DNA of 64,000 bases from Marinagarivorans cellulosilyticus (GCF_021655555.1 NZ_AP023086.1:3192685-3256684); one strand, 5' to 3'; positions 33,512-43,607 are shown, numbered from the stretch's first letter. The notes: generated by a model not told the origin, from the letters alone. Program-made: numbers and translations.

Positions 33512-36500
33512 CTAAGGGTTAGATATAGATGTCACGTTTTTATTGGTTGCCCCTTCTTGTATCGCTCTAGCATGTAATAAAACACTCAGCTGAGCTTTAA
33601 TCCTAGCGAGTAATTCTTCTTTTTTAACCGGTTTGCTAACAAAGTCGTTGCCACCACTTAAAAAACCTTGTGTCAGTTCTGTTTCGACATCTTTTGCCGT
33701 TAAAAAGATAATAGGTAAATCGTAGATAGGGCGGCTTTGTCTTAGAATTTCGCAGGCTTCGTATCCTGTCATTTTGGGCATCATGACATCCAAAACGACT
33801 AGGTCAATCTCAGGGTGTTGCTGCACTTTTTCTATTGCCGATTGACCGTTGTCAGCTTCAATCACATTGTAGTTGTGTAATTTTAAAATACCGCTGAGTA
33901 CCATTCGGTTAATCGGGTCATCATCAACACTTAATATGGTAATTTGCTCTGCGTTATCGAGTGCTGGAATTTTTAAACTGGGTTTAGCCGGTTTGGTGCT
34001 TTGGGGTTCGGCTACTGTGCTGTCGGGTTTTTCTTTATGCGTTTTCTTAGGCTGTTGTTGTGACGTTTGTGGGAGGGAAGCGCTGTTCTCTTGTTGTGTA
34101 TTGTACTCGTTAGTGTTGATTTTCCTTGTGATGGGAATTGGGTCTTTTTTGCGTTCGCATAGAACGTTGCTGGTGGGCATGGTGAAGATGAAGGTTGTTC
34201 CTTTCGTGGGCTGCGATATCACATCAATTTTTCCGCCGTGTAACTCGACGAGCTGTTTTGTAATCGCAAGCCCTAACCCTGTACCACCGTGTTCGCGTGC
34301 ATCGCTGTGCTCTAACTGGCAAAAAGATTGAAATATGGTTTCGAGGTCTTCTGGGTTTATGCCTATTCCTGTGTCTTTAACGCGAATGGTGGTTGTGTTG
34401 TTATCTTGCTGAGCATTAATTTTTACATGGCCTCGATCACTGTATTTAATGGCGTTGCCAATAAGGTTGAACATGATTTGTTGTAAACGGTTTTCATCGG
34501 CTAAAACCGCATAAAAATGGCCGGGTATTTCATTTTGTAATTTAATCGGTTTTTCGTTGGTTAACGGTTCAAGTAATGTAATGACGGTGTCTGTTAGGTA
34601 GCGTAAGTTGACGGGTTCGCGTTTCAGCTCAATGGTGCGGTCGGCCAACTTAGAAAGATCTAAAATATCGTTGATTAGGTGCGACAGGCGTTTTCCGCTA
34701 GATATGATCATGCCTAGCTGGCCAAGTTTAGCCGGGTCTAATAGGCTGCTGCAGCTATCGCGTAGGGCTTCGGCTAAACCGATAATGCCATTTAATGGTG
34801 TGCGCAGCTCGTGCGAGGTATTGGCTAAAAATGAATCTTTCATTTTGTCGAGCTTTATAAGCTCGGCATTAACGTCGCGCTCTTTTTGTAGTTCTATGCG
34901 TTTGGCTTTGTGGCGAGAATAAGCCCACATTAAGCCTATAAATAACAGCGAATAAATGCCATACGCCCACCAGGTTTGTAACAGCGGCGGTTTTACCTTT
35001 ATTTCAAGTGTTGCGCCGTTTTCATTCCATGCGCCTGCTGCATTAGCCGCTTTTACCCTAAAGGTGTAATGGCCAGGGCTAAGGTTGGTGTAATTCGCGA
35101 TATGCCGATTCCCTGCATTATTCCAATCCTTATCAAATCCTTCTAATTTATAGGCGTATTGATTTCGGTTTGAGGAGCGATAACTTAAAGCCGAAAATCC
35201 AATGGAAAAAAAGCGCTGGTCATAGTTAAGGTCAATGCGTCGGGTATTTTGAATAGTATCTTTTAAAGGGCTGTTCACGGTCTCGCTATTAATGCTTTCG
35301 CTAAAGATTTTAAAATCAGTAAACACAACATCTGGTGGACCTTGCCGGGTTTCTATTTTTTTACTATCGAAAATGCTCAGCCCTTCGGTTGAGCCTAAAT
35401 AGAGCGTACCGTCTTGGTCAACATAACTGGCATCGCGGTTAAAATTGTTACCAATTAGGCCGTGGCTTTTTTGATATTTTTTAATATGGTAACCCGATGG
35501 GCTGCCATTGCGTACGATACTCACAACCCCCTTATCGGTTGTTGCCCATATTTTTCCGTCGGGGGTTTCGACGATGCTTGCAACGTTGCCTGAAGGCAAG
35601 CCATCATCGACACCAATATGGCTAAAATGCTGCCGTTTAGCATCCATAACGCTGATGCCGCCGCCTTGCGTACCGACCCATAAATTGTTTTTCGAATCTT
35701 CAAATAAAGCGATTACTCGGTTGTTGCCAAGAGATTTTTCATTGCTAGGTTCGTGGAAGTAGTGGCTAAAGGTATCGCTGTCTGAGTGATAACGGTTAAG
35801 CCCGTGCAAACTGCCGGCCCAGAGTGTTCCTTGCTTGTCTTGCAGCAGTGTCCAAACGTGTGGGTTAGAAACATTGTCGGGGGTTGGTTGTGGGTTGGGG
35901 AGGTAATAGTGAAACTGTTGGCTTTTAAAGTTGTAGCGATTTAGCCCGCCGGTTTCGGTGCCAATCCACAAATCTTGTTGGTTTTGATCAATCAATAAGC
36001 TCCAGATATAAGCACTGTTAACGGTGTTACCTTTTGTGCCGGCTGCACCGCTGGGCGAGGGCATAAAGTGTTCAAATTCATCGTGGCCGGCAGTGCGACG
36101 GAAAAGCCCGCCAGACCATGTACCAACCCATAAATCGCCGTTGTTTTGCTCCGCTAGCGCGAGTACGGCATTGGATTGTAGTGCGCCCTCTACGCCGGCT
36201 TGCGCGACAATGCGTTGGCTGCGTTTAGTGACGGGGTCAAAGGCATTTATTCCGCCTTCGGTGCCAACCCATAAGTGCCCCTGACGACTTTTTTGTATCG
36301 TCAGTATTGTGGAGTGGCTTAGGCTGTCGGGCGTGCCTGGCACATGGGAATAGTTTTCAAAAACAGTGCTTGAGCGGTCAAAAAAGTTAGTGCCAATTGG
36401 AAAGGCGCCAATCCATAAATCGCCATGCTTGTCTTCAAAAATACTGCGAATATTGTTAGAGCTTAAACTAGAGCTATCGTAAGGGTTGTGGCGCAAATGG

Positions 36501-37435
36501 CTAAAGTTGTCGCTGGTGTGATTATATTGCGCAAGGCCGCCGTGATCTGTCGCAACCCATAAATTATTAAAGCTATCTTCAAAAATATTCCAAACTGTAT
36601 TCGACCCAAGTGATGTAGGGTCGTTAGGGTTGTGGGCATAATTGGTAAAGCTTTTGCCGTCGGGATTCATTCGGCTAATGCCGCCGCCAAAACTGGCTAC
36701 CCACAAGGCCCCGGTGTGGTCGCGCAAAATGTCGGTAATGCGATTGTGGCCAATGCTGTGGGCGTTGTTGGGGTCGTGAGCAAAGATTTCTATCGCGAAA
36801 GGTTTGAGCGTTAAACGCAGCAACCCCGACGATGTTGTGCCAAGCCAAATATGGCCGTCGTCTTCGGTGTAAATGGCTCGAATGGCGGCATTCGGTAGCC
36901 TAAAGGGGTCGTTTTCTCGATCAGTGTAGGTGCGGTAGTGTTTGCGGCTAGGGTCGAGAATATTAAAGCCGTTATCGGTGCCGATTAGGAGGTTGTTGTT
37001 TTTATCTACCGCAAGCGAGCGCACCGAGTCGCCGGTAATGGAATTGGTATCAAACCCCTTAGAGCGAAAGCTGGTAAAGGTGTCGCTTGCGGCGTTGTAG
37101 CGGCCTAGGCCCGAGTCTGTCGCCAGCCACATCACACCATCGTGGTCAAAGGCAATATCCCAAATGGCGTTGCTGGTAAGCGAGTCAGGATCGCCAGGGG
37201 TATGCTGATAAATTTTAACATCGTGGCCGTCGTAGCGTGCTAGGCCATGTTCACCACCAAACCACATAAAACCGTGTGGGTCTTGTTGGGTAACATGGAC
37301 AGCGTTTATGACTTCGTCGGTATCGGTAGTGCCATGTAACAAGCGCTTAAAGCGCATGGTTTCAAGAGGCAAAGCACAGCTGTAAGCACTGAACCACAGG
37401 GTGCACAAAACACTGAAATAAGCAATCAGGCGCAT
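33512..37435 (-). CDS. Hybrid two-component sensor with periplasmic beta-propellers (HTCS-like without DNA-binding output)
   Basis: About 1307 residues. A signal peptide (MRLIAYFSVLCTLWFSAYSCA) is followed by roughly 14 two-component-regulator-propeller repeats (LWVGT/LWIGT motifs at ~45-residue spacing, to ~690). Then comes a Y_Y_Y domain (~740-810), a membrane segment near 825-850 (YGIYSLLFIGLMWAY), a histidine kinase with the phospho-His in TSHELRTPLNG (~870), the ATPase (N, G1, G2 boxes) and a C-terminal receiver with Asp in VVLDVMMPK (~1215). The propeller plus Y_Y_Y front end is that of Bacteroides hybrid sensors for oligosaccharides, but there is no AraC-type output domain, so signal must pass to a separate regulator. 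ATG 37435 is chosen for the signal peptide; an in-frame ATG at 37459 is possible. Confidence 0.85.
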   Translation of the reverse strand: MRLIAYFSVLCTLWFSAYSCALPLETMRFKRLLHGTTDTDEVINAVHVTQQDPHGFMWFGGEHGLARYDGHDVKIYQHTPGDPDSLTSNAIWDIAFDHDGVMWLATDSGLGRYNAASDTFTSFRSKGFDTNSITGDSVRSLAVDKNNNLLIGTDNGFNILDPSRKHYRTYTDRENDPFRLPNAAIRAIYTEDDGHIWLGTTSSGLLRLTLKPFAIEIFAHDPNNAHSIGHNRITDILRDHTGALWVASFGGGISRMNPDGKSFTNYAHNPNDPTSLGSNTVWNIFEDSFNNLWVATDHGGLAQYNHTSDNFSHLRHNPYDSSSLSSNNIRSIFEDKHGDLWIGAFPIGTNFFDRSSTVFENYSHVPGTPDSLSHSTILTIQKSRQGHLWVGTEGGINAFDPVTKRSQRIVAQAGVEGALQSNAVLALAEQNNGDLWVGTWSGGLFRRTAGHDEFEHFMPSPSGAAGTKGNTVNSAYIWSLLIDQNQQDLWIGTETGGLNRYNFKSQQFHYYLPNPQPTPDNVSNPHVWTLLQDKQGTLWAGSLHGLNRYHSDSDTFSHYFHEPSNEKSLGNNRVIALFEDSKNNLWVGTQGGGISVMDAKRQHFSHIGVDDGLPSGNVASIVETPDGKIWATTDKGVVSIVRNGSPSGYHIKKYQKSHGLIGNNFNRDASYVDQDGTLYLGSTEGLSIFDSKKIETRQGPPDVVFTDFKIFSESINSETVNSPLKDTIQNTRRIDLNYDQRFFSIGFSALSYRSSNRNQYAYKLEGFDKDWNNAGNRHIANYTNLSPGHYTFRVKAANAAGAWNENGATLEIKVKPPLLQTWWAYGIYSLLFIGLMWAYSRHKAKRIELQKERDVNAELIKLDKMKDSFLANTSHELRTPLNGIIGLAEALRDSCSSLLDPAKLGQLGMIISSGKRLSHLINDILDLSKLADRTIELKREPVNLRYLTDTVITLLEPLTNEKPIKLQNEIPGHFYAVLADENRLQQIMFNLIGNAIKYSDRGHVKINAQQDNNTTTIRVKDTGIGINPEDLETIFQSFCQLEHSDAREHGGTGLGLAITKQLVELHGGKIDVISQPTKGTTFIFTMPTSNVLCERKKDPIPITRKINTNEYNTQQENSASLPQTSQQQPKKTHKEKPDSTVAEPQSTKPAKPSLKIPALDNAEQITILSVDDDPINRMVLSGILKLHNYNVIEADNGQSAIEKVQQHPEIDLVVLDVMMPKMTGYEACEILRQSRPIYDLPIIFLTAKDVETELTQGFLSGGNDFVSKPVKKEELLARIKAQLSVLLHARAIQEGATNKNVTSISNP

Positions 37436-37655
37436 GACGCGTTCTCGTTGACAAAGCATGCTTGAGTATAGTCAACGTATGCGTGTCGCCTGTATTGCTA
37501 GGCTCTTTGGGTGACCGCAGGTGCTTTTTGCTGCCAAATGCCATGGCACTGCGCGCGCGAGCAAGCAGAGCCGGCGCTTGGTTTTGTCGGCGCGCTAGTT
37601 TAGGCTGCATGCCTTTGTTGATGAACTTAAGTAAAGAGTGGGGAAGGTAGCGGTT

Positions 37656-38465
37656 ATGGGTTTTATTATCCGCCTTGTGTGTTTGTATATTGGCGTCAAA
37701 TTATTTGGCTTGTTGGGTATTATCCTGGGGTTTGTGGCTGGCCACTTTTTGGCCAAAGGTATTCAAACGCAGAGGCAGCGTTTGAACCCAGAGTTACGCC
37801 GCCAAATAGAAAGTACGTTGTTTTCGACGGCCTTCCCTTTGATGGGGTACTTAGCTAAAGCCGATGGCCGTGTTAGCGAGCAAGAGGTGCAAGCGGCCGA
37901 GCAGTTGATGGCGCGCATGCAGTTATCGCCAGAGCAGCGCAAAGAGGCTATAGCGTTGTTTAAAGGTGGCACCAACGCAGAGTTTAACCCCGAGCCTTTA
38001 GTGGGGCACTTTTTACAGGTGTGTGGCCAATATGCCGATGTTAAGCAAATTTTACTGGCGTACTTGATCACTATCGCTATGGCCGATGGCTCCTTAGATG
38101 CCGCAGAACAAACAGCGATGCAAAAAATAGCCGAGCAAATGGGCTTTAGCCGATTTGTATTCGAGCAAATGCTCAAAATGGCGCAGGCGCAAGGCAATTT
38201 CAAAGGTGGGCATTACCAAGGGCACGCAGGTGCGCAACAACCGTCCTCTGCTGATGTACTTAAAGATGCGTACAGCGCGCTTGGCGTAGAAGCCGACTGT
38301 ACGGATGCCGAACTCAAAAAAGCTTATCGCAAATTAATGAGCCAATACCATCCCGATAAGTTATCCGGCCAAGGTGTACCCGAAGAAATGTTAAAAGTAG
38401 CGACCGAGCGCTCGCAAGAGATTCAAGCCGCTTACGATACGGTTAAAAAGGCGCGCAAGCCTTAA
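37656..38465 (+). CDS. djlA: Co-chaperone DjlA (TerB + J domain, membrane-anchored)
   Basis: About 269 residues. One N-terminal membrane segment (IIRLVCLYIGVKLFGLLG), a central TerB-like helical domain (~55-170) and a C-terminal J domain (~205-269) with the HPD tripeptide in MSQYHPDKLSG. DjlA is a type III membrane-anchored DnaJ co-chaperone. The order and size match DjlA. ATG 37656 has GGAAGG upstream. Its TAA stop is immediately followed by the ATG of the next gene, so the two are translationally linked. Confidence 0.92.
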   Translation: MGFIIRLVCLYIGVKLFGLLGIILGFVAGHFLAKGIQTQRQRLNPELRRQIESTLFSTAFPLMGYLAKADGRVSEQEVQAAEQLMARMQLSPEQRKEAIALFKGGTNAEFNPEPLVGHFLQVCGQYADVKQILLAYLITIAMADGSLDAAEQTAMQKIAEQMGFSRFVFEQMLKMAQAQGNFKGGHYQGHAGAQQPSSADVLKDAYSALGVEADCTDAELKKAYRKLMSQYHPDKLSGQGVPEEMLKVATERSQEIQAAYDTVKKARKP

Positions 38466-39404
38466 ATGCTGTATCACTGGCTGTGGTTTATTCTGTTGCT
38501 CGGTGGCTTACTATTACCTTTGCAAGGGCTGGCATGGTCGGCCCAAGGGCATGCGGCTATTGCTGAAGCGGCCTTTGCGCAATTAAGTCCCGAGCAGCAG
38601 CGCTACTTTGATAAGCAAGCGCAAGCACTCATTACTAATGAGCGCGCCAAAAAATGGCGTAAATCGTTAGCGCAATATTCAGCGTTTTCTCAAGCTGCCG
38701 TATGGCCAGATACACGGCGTGATATGGTTTTAAATACGGTTTTTTCACGCTTTGCCAAAACGACCGTTGCGCCTGCTTTAGAGCCTTTTGCTAGCGCTAA
38801 TACTAAGCAGTGGCACTACGTGAATGCACAATACTGGGATACAGTGGGCCTGAAGTTATTGCCGGCGGCTTCGGTCCATGGACGCTGCAAGGTTGAGCGT
38901 ACAGGTCAGCTCGACGTTGCATTACCGGCTTTAATCGAAGCTTATTCCCAACTTAAAACACCCGCGGCCGAGGGCGTGGTATTGGCATTTATTGGTCATT
39001 TAATGGCTGATGCGTACCAGCCGTTACATACTCTTGCTGGATTGGATGCACAGTGCCATTCGGATGCGGGCGGTAATGGTTATTGCTTAAGTGCCGGTAA
39101 GCGGCGCTGTGCGCTTAACTTGCATCGCCTATGGGATGCCGGTTTCGAGGTTTTTCAGCAGCCAATAAAAAGCGAGCCTTTAGGCGGCGATCTACTAAAG
39201 CTTAGCGATTTTAATGCCGTGTTTAGCGCTAGCGCGCAAGAAGCAGCTTTTATTTATAGTACGCCGCAGTCGCGGCCACCCAATAAAGCCTATACACAGC
39301 AAGGCGCAGTGATTGTTGCGCGCCAAAGTGCCGCAGCAGCGCAAGCTTTGGCGGCATTACTGCATACAATTTATACGCAAAAACAACGAGCAAATAATGA
39401 GTGA
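38466..39404 (+). CDS. Exported S1/P1-type nuclease
   Basis: A 312-residue protein with a signal peptide ending near GLAW, leaving the mature protein to begin with the metal-binding tryptophan (WSAQGH). Zinc ligands of the S1/P1 family are visible in WPDTRR, KQWHYVN, FIGHLMADAYQPLH and NLHRLWD. These phospholipase-C-like trinuclear zinc nucleases cleave single-stranded DNA and RNA. It would act in the periplasm or outside the cell. It starts right after djlA and overlaps the next gene by 8 bp. Confidence 0.85.
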   Translation: MLYHWLWFILLLGGLLLPLQGLAWSAQGHAAIAEAAFAQLSPEQQRYFDKQAQALITNERAKKWRKSLAQYSAFSQAAVWPDTRRDMVLNTVFSRFAKTTVAPALEPFASANTKQWHYVNAQYWDTVGLKLLPAASVHGRCKVERTGQLDVALPALIEAYSQLKTPAAEGVVLAFIGHLMADAYQPLHTLAGLDAQCHSDAGGNGYCLSAGKRRCALNLHRLWDAGFEVFQQPIKSEPLGGDLLKLSDFNAVFSASAQEAAFIYSTPQSRPPNKAYTQQGAVIVARQSAAAAQALAALLHTIYTQKQRANNE

Positions 39405-40239
39405 TAAATCCTCTTGGGTTGTGATTACAGGGTGTTCCAGTGGTATTGGCCTGCATGTGGCCGAAGGCCTGCGAGCACAAGGTTATCGGGTCTTACCTTG
39501 TTGCCGAACAGAGCAGCAGCGCGAACGTTTACTGCAAAGTTTTGAGCGTGCGGTGGCGTTTGACCTTGCCGACAGCGAGCAAGTGGCACAAGGCGCACAG
39601 GCTATTTTGGACATCACCGAGGGCAAGCTTTATGCGCTGTTTAATAATGCTGCCTATGGCCAGCCAGGCGCGGTGGAAGATTTAACGCGCGAAACCCTAG
39701 AAAAACAGTTTGCCAGTAATTTTTTTGGCACCCACCAATTAACGCAAGCGTTATTGCCAGCACTGATGGCACAGCCGCGCGCACGGTTAATTCAACACAG
39801 CTCTGTATTGGGCTTTGTGGGCATGGGCTATCGCGGTGCTTATAACGCCAGTAAATATGCTTTGGAAGGCCTAACCGATACGTTGCGGCAAGAGCTTGCA
39901 GGTACCTCGGTTAAAGTGAGTTTGATTCAGCCAGGCCCGGTATTAAGTGAATTTCGTGCCAATGCGCTTAAGGCTTTAAAAGCCAATGTCGACTACAGCC
40001 ATAGCCGGCACGCTAAAAGTTACCAACAAAGCCTGGACCGTTTGCAAGCCCAAGGGGCGGCGGTGCCTTTTACGGTTGGCCCAGAGGCCGTGTTGAAAAG
40101 AGTGCTGCATGCGCTCGAAAGCAGGCGGCCAAAGGTACGCTACCCTGTGACAACACCCACATACGTGCTGGGGGGCTTAAAGCGTTTGCTACCGCATCGC
40201 TGGTTTGATGCCGTTGTTAAAGCGGCAAGTAAAGCGTAA
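39397..40239 (+). CDS. Short-chain dehydrogenase/reductase (SDR)
   Basis: About 280 residues with a Rossmann N-terminus (VITGCSSGIGLHVAEGL), the NNAAYGQPG motif and the catalytic YNASK. This is a classical SDR using NAD(P)H; the substrate cannot be read from the sequence. The Ser and Tyr of the triad are in HSSVLGF and YNASKYALEG. The ATG at 39397 overlaps the nuclease stop codon, so co-translation is likely; the in-frame extension upstream has no SDR match. Confidence 0.88.
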   Translation: MSDKSSWVVITGCSSGIGLHVAEGLRAQGYRVLPCCRTEQQRERLLQSFERAVAFDLADSEQVAQGAQAILDITEGKLYALFNNAAYGQPGAVEDLTRETLEKQFASNFFGTHQLTQALLPALMAQPRARLIQHSSVLGFVGMGYRGAYNASKYALEGLTDTLRQELAGTSVKVSLIQPGPVLSEFRANALKALKANVDYSHSRHAKSYQQSLDRLQAQGAAVPFTVGPEAVLKRVLHALESRRPKVRYPVTTPTYVLGGLKRLLPHRWFDAVVKAASKA

Positions 40240-40316
40240 CAGGTGAAAGCAGTGGTAGAATTTGCACATCGGCGAGCACAGTCGCTACGCCACAGATTAA
40301 ATGAATGGGATGTTTT

Positions 40317-41516
40317 ATGAGTGACCACCCTTTAGAAAATCCGCTAGATAATGCGGGTATTAATACATTGGCAATTCGCGCGGGCATTCACCGTACCGCC
40401 GAAGGCGAGCACGCCGAGCCTATTTTTGCGACATCCAGCTATGTGTTTAACAGTGCTGAAGAAGCCGCAGCGCGTTTTTCTGGCGACGAACCCGGTAATG
40501 TCTATTCTCGCTATACCAACCCAACGGTTAATACTTTTCAAGAGCGCATAGCGGCAATGGAAGGTGGTGAGGCTGCGGTGGCAACGGCATCGGGTATGGC
40601 GGCCATTTTAAGCACTTGCATGGCGTTGTTAAAAGCCGGCGATCACGTTGTGTGCTCGCGCAGTGTGTTTGGTACTACGACGGTATTGTTCGGTAAATAT
40701 TTGCAGAAGTTCGGCGTTAAGGTTTCTACGGTTAGCCTTACCGATTTAGCCGAATGGCAAGGCGCAATAACGCCAGCTACAAAGCTGCTATTTTGCGAAA
40801 CTCCGTCAAATCCCTTGTGTCATGTGGCCGATATAGCGGGCCTTGCGGCTATTGCCAAAGCGAATGATTGCTTGCTAGCGGTGGATAACTGCTTTTGTAC
40901 GCCAGCATTGCAAAAGCCACTGGCGCTTGGCGCCGATATTATTATTCACTCGGCCACTAAATACCTGGATGGCCAAGGCCGATGTTTAGGTGGCGCTGTG
41001 GTGGGTAATAAAGAGCATATGGCCGAAGTATTGGGCTTTATTCGCACCTGCGGCCCAACCATGAGCCCCTTTAATGCGTGGGTTTTTAGTAAGGGGTTAG
41101 AAACGCTAGGCCTGCGCATGAAAGCGCACAGTGCCAATGCACAAGAAATTGCAGAGTACCTAAATAGCCACCCACAAGTAGAGGCCACTCACTACGCGGG
41201 CTTGCCCGAGCATCCAGGCCACGCCTTGGCGGCTAAGCAGCAGTCGGCTTTTGGTGGAGTGCTATCGTTTGAAGTTAAAGGCGATAAGGCCGCGTGTTGG
41301 CGCTTTATTAATGCCACCCGTTTAATGTCTTTAACGGCGAACCTTGGCGATGCCAAAACGACCATCGTACACCCTGCAACCACAACCCATGGTCGTTTAA
41401 GCGCAGAGGATAAAGCGACTGCGGGTATTAAAGAAAATCTTATTCGCATTGCGGTTGGCCTAGAAGACGTTGAGGACCTAATTACAGATCTTCAGCGCGG
41501 GTTCGCGGCACTTTAG
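40317..41516 (+). CDS. metZ: O-succinylhomoserine sulfhydrylase MetZ
   Basis: About 399 residues, full length for the Cys/Met metabolism PLP-enzyme family. The PLP lysine lies in HSATKYLDGQGR; the substrate-side motifs YSRYTNPTV and ETPSNPLCHV are present. MetZ makes homocysteine directly from O-succinylhomoserine and sulfide, the direct-sulfhydrylation route used by Pseudomonas, in place of MetB and MetC. The start is the ATG at 40317, a few codons after an in-frame ATG at 40305. It stands alone, 78 bp after the SDR gene. Confidence 0.9.
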   Translation: MSDHPLENPLDNAGINTLAIRAGIHRTAEGEHAEPIFATSSYVFNSAEEAAARFSGDEPGNVYSRYTNPTVNTFQERIAAMEGGEAAVATASGMAAILSTCMALLKAGDHVVCSRSVFGTTTVLFGKYLQKFGVKVSTVSLTDLAEWQGAITPATKLLFCETPSNPLCHVADIAGLAAIAKANDCLLAVDNCFCTPALQKPLALGADIIIHSATKYLDGQGRCLGGAVVGNKEHMAEVLGFIRTCGPTMSPFNAWVFSKGLETLGLRMKAHSANAQEIAEYLNSHPQVEATHYAGLPEHPGHALAAKQQSAFGGVLSFEVKGDKAACWRFINATRLMSLTANLGDAKTTIVHPATTTHGRLSAEDKATAGIKENLIRIAVGLEDVEDLITDLQRGFAAL

Positions 41517-41628
41517 CGCATTATCACGCGTGAACTATTTGTTCGCGTGGCTGCCTATCTTCTTTCGTATGAAGCACTGCCGGCAAAGTTTGGCTATGCT
41601 CAGGTTTGGGATGATAGAAGGATAAATA

Positions 41629-42549
41629 ATGCAGCCACTTCTCACAGAGACTGTCGCCGCCGTGGGGCAAGTGCTTCTTGGTAAAGATCAGCAAGTTAAG
41701 CTCGCCGTGGCTTGCCTTATTGCTAAAGGGCACCTGCTTATAGAAGATTTACCCGGCATGGGTAAAACAACGTTAGCCCAGTGTTTGGCAAAAGCGCTAG
41801 GCTTGCAGTACGAGCGAGTGCAATTTACCAGCGATTTACTGCCAGCCGATATTTTAGGTGTAGCCGTATTCGACAAAGCCCAATCGGCTTTTCAGTTTCA
41901 CCCTGGGCCTGTTTTTACCCAGCTGCTGCTGGCCGACGAAATTAACCGCACCACCCCTAAAACCCAAAGCGCGTTGCTCGAAGCCATGGAAGAAGGGCAG
42001 GTAACCATTGAGGGCGAAACCCGCCCGTTACCATCGCCTTTTTTTGTTATAGCCACGCAGAACCCATTGTCGCAGTCGGGTACCTTTGCCTTGCCAGAAT
42101 CCCAGCTCGATCGCTTTTTAATGCGTTTAAGCTTGGGTTATCCCAATCATCAATCCGAGCGTTTATTGCTGCAAGGCGTCGATCCGCGTGCGCGCATTCA
42201 AGCGATGCAAGCAATAATCACCCCTGCGCAACTGGCTGACTTACAGGCCAGTGTTGCCGCTGTGCGCACCACCGATGCTTTACTCGATTATGTTCAGCAG
42301 TTGGTAGAGTTTACCCGCGTGGATGCGCGTTTTACTTATGGTTTGTCGCCGCGGGGCGCGTTAGCTTGGCTGCGTGCAAGTAAGGCGTGGGCGTTATTGG
42401 CTGGGCGCGATTACGTTATTCCAGAAGACATTCAAGCGGTGGCATCCTCGGTGGTTGGGCACCGGGTACGCGGTGGAGATATCGAGGGCAATCACGAGCA
42501 CACAGACTTAGTGCAATATTTACTTAAATCGGTTCCGGTGGTTGCGTAA
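41629..42549 (+). CDS. MoxR-type AAA+ ATPase
   Basis: A 306-residue MoxR ATPase with Walker A GMGKTTLAQ, Walker B LLADEINRTTPKTQ, sensor 1 ATQNPLSQSG and a C-terminal lid domain. MoxR proteins act as chaperone-like ATPases on partner VWA or DUF58 proteins. It is the first gene of the common MoxR-DUF58-TgpA operon; the next start codon follows immediately. Target is unknown. Confidence 0.88.
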   Translation: MQPLLTETVAAVGQVLLGKDQQVKLAVACLIAKGHLLIEDLPGMGKTTLAQCLAKALGLQYERVQFTSDLLPADILGVAVFDKAQSAFQFHPGPVFTQLLLADEINRTTPKTQSALLEAMEEGQVTIEGETRPLPSPFFVIATQNPLSQSGTFALPESQLDRFLMRLSLGYPNHQSERLLLQGVDPRARIQAMQAIITPAQLADLQASVAAVRTTDALLDYVQQLVEFTRVDARFTYGLSPRGALAWLRASKAWALLAGRDYVIPEDIQAVASSVVGHRVRGGDIEGNHEHTDLVQYLLKSVPVVA

Positions 42550-43605
42550 ATGTGGTTATCCCGTTTTTTGCCTAAGCTGGCAGTTACCTCACCGCAGGAA
42601 GCTGTAAGACGAGCCACATATATAGACCGCCAACCCAATCGCTGGCAAGCGCGCTTTTTCCGCTGGATCGACAAGCGCGTGCCCGCTGCACGCAGTGTGC
42701 TGCTAACGCGTAAAAATTTATACACTTTCCCGACCTTAACCGGTTTTGGCTTTTTAACTTTGAGTTTGGTGTTGTGGCTGCTAGGCACTAATTACCAGAA
42801 CAACCTGATATTGGCGCTAAGTTATTTATTGATGAGCTTAGTTGTTGTGGCCATTTTGCATACCTACGCCAACTTGGCTGGCTTGCGTATTAAAGTGCTG
42901 GGTGCAAAGCCGGCGTTTGTTGGCGAGACGGTATATTTTATTTTAGAGGTGGAAGGTGCTCGCGCAAAAGGTAGCGATAATTTAACCATTCGTTGGTGGA
43001 ATGGCGAAGACGCTTGCTTTGATTTTGAAGCGGGCAGCGACGGCAAGCAAACAACGCAAATACAAGTGGGGTTACATGCTGTTAAACGGGGGTATTTATA
43101 TCCGGGTAAATTATTACTGGAAAGCACTTTCCCGCTAGGGCTTATTCGCTGTTGGACGTGGTTAAATTTAGATGCTCGTGCCGTTGTATTTCCTAAGCCA
43201 TTAAAAGTGCAATTTCCGTTGCAAGCCGAAGGTGATGGCGACGGGGAAACCGGTGAGCAAGTTGCAGGCGGCGATGACTTTGCGGGCTTAAAAGAATATC
43301 GCGCTGGCGACCCCATAAAGCACATAGCGTGGAAGCACTATGCGCGCGAGCAGGGTTTGTATTCAAAAGAATATGCCAGCGCACGCAACAACGACACATG
43401 GCTAGAGTGGAATAGCTTTTTGCATTTAGCCCCTGAAGACAGGCTTAGTGCATTGTGTTATTGGGCGTTAGAATTTGACCGGCTTGGCATTGCTTACGGT
43501 TTACGCTTGCCGGGCAAACAGTTGCCGCCGGCGCTGGATGATGGTCACCGCTTAAGTGTGTTGTCGGCACTGGCCCGTTTCGATATTAGCTTGAGCGGGC
43601 ATTAA
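42550..43605 (+). CDS. DUF58 domain membrane protein
   Basis: A 351-residue protein with two hydrophobic segments around residues 55-105 (FPTLTGFGFLTLSLVLWLL, then a second segment) and a cytoplasmic or periplasmic beta-rich region. The DUF58 block GLKEYRAGDPIKHIAWKHYAR lies at ~240-270. It probably is the MoxR client. The ATG directly follows the moxR stop, and tgpA follows by 2 bp. Confidence 0.85.
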   Translation: MWLSRFLPKLAVTSPQEAVRRATYIDRQPNRWQARFFRWIDKRVPAARSVLLTRKNLYTFPTLTGFGFLTLSLVLWLLGTNYQNNLILALSYLLMSLVVVAILHTYANLAGLRIKVLGAKPAFVGETVYFILEVEGARAKGSDNLTIRWWNGEDACFDFEAGSDGKQTTQIQVGLHAVKRGYLYPGKLLLESTFPLGLIRCWTWLNLDARAVVFPKPLKVQFPLQAEGDGDGETGEQVAGGDDFAGLKEYRAGDPIKHIAWKHYAREQGLYSKEYASARNNDTWLEWNSFLHLAPEDRLSALCYWALEFDRLGIAYGLRLPGKQLPPALDDGHRLSVLSALARFDISLSGH

Positions 43606-43607
43606 TT

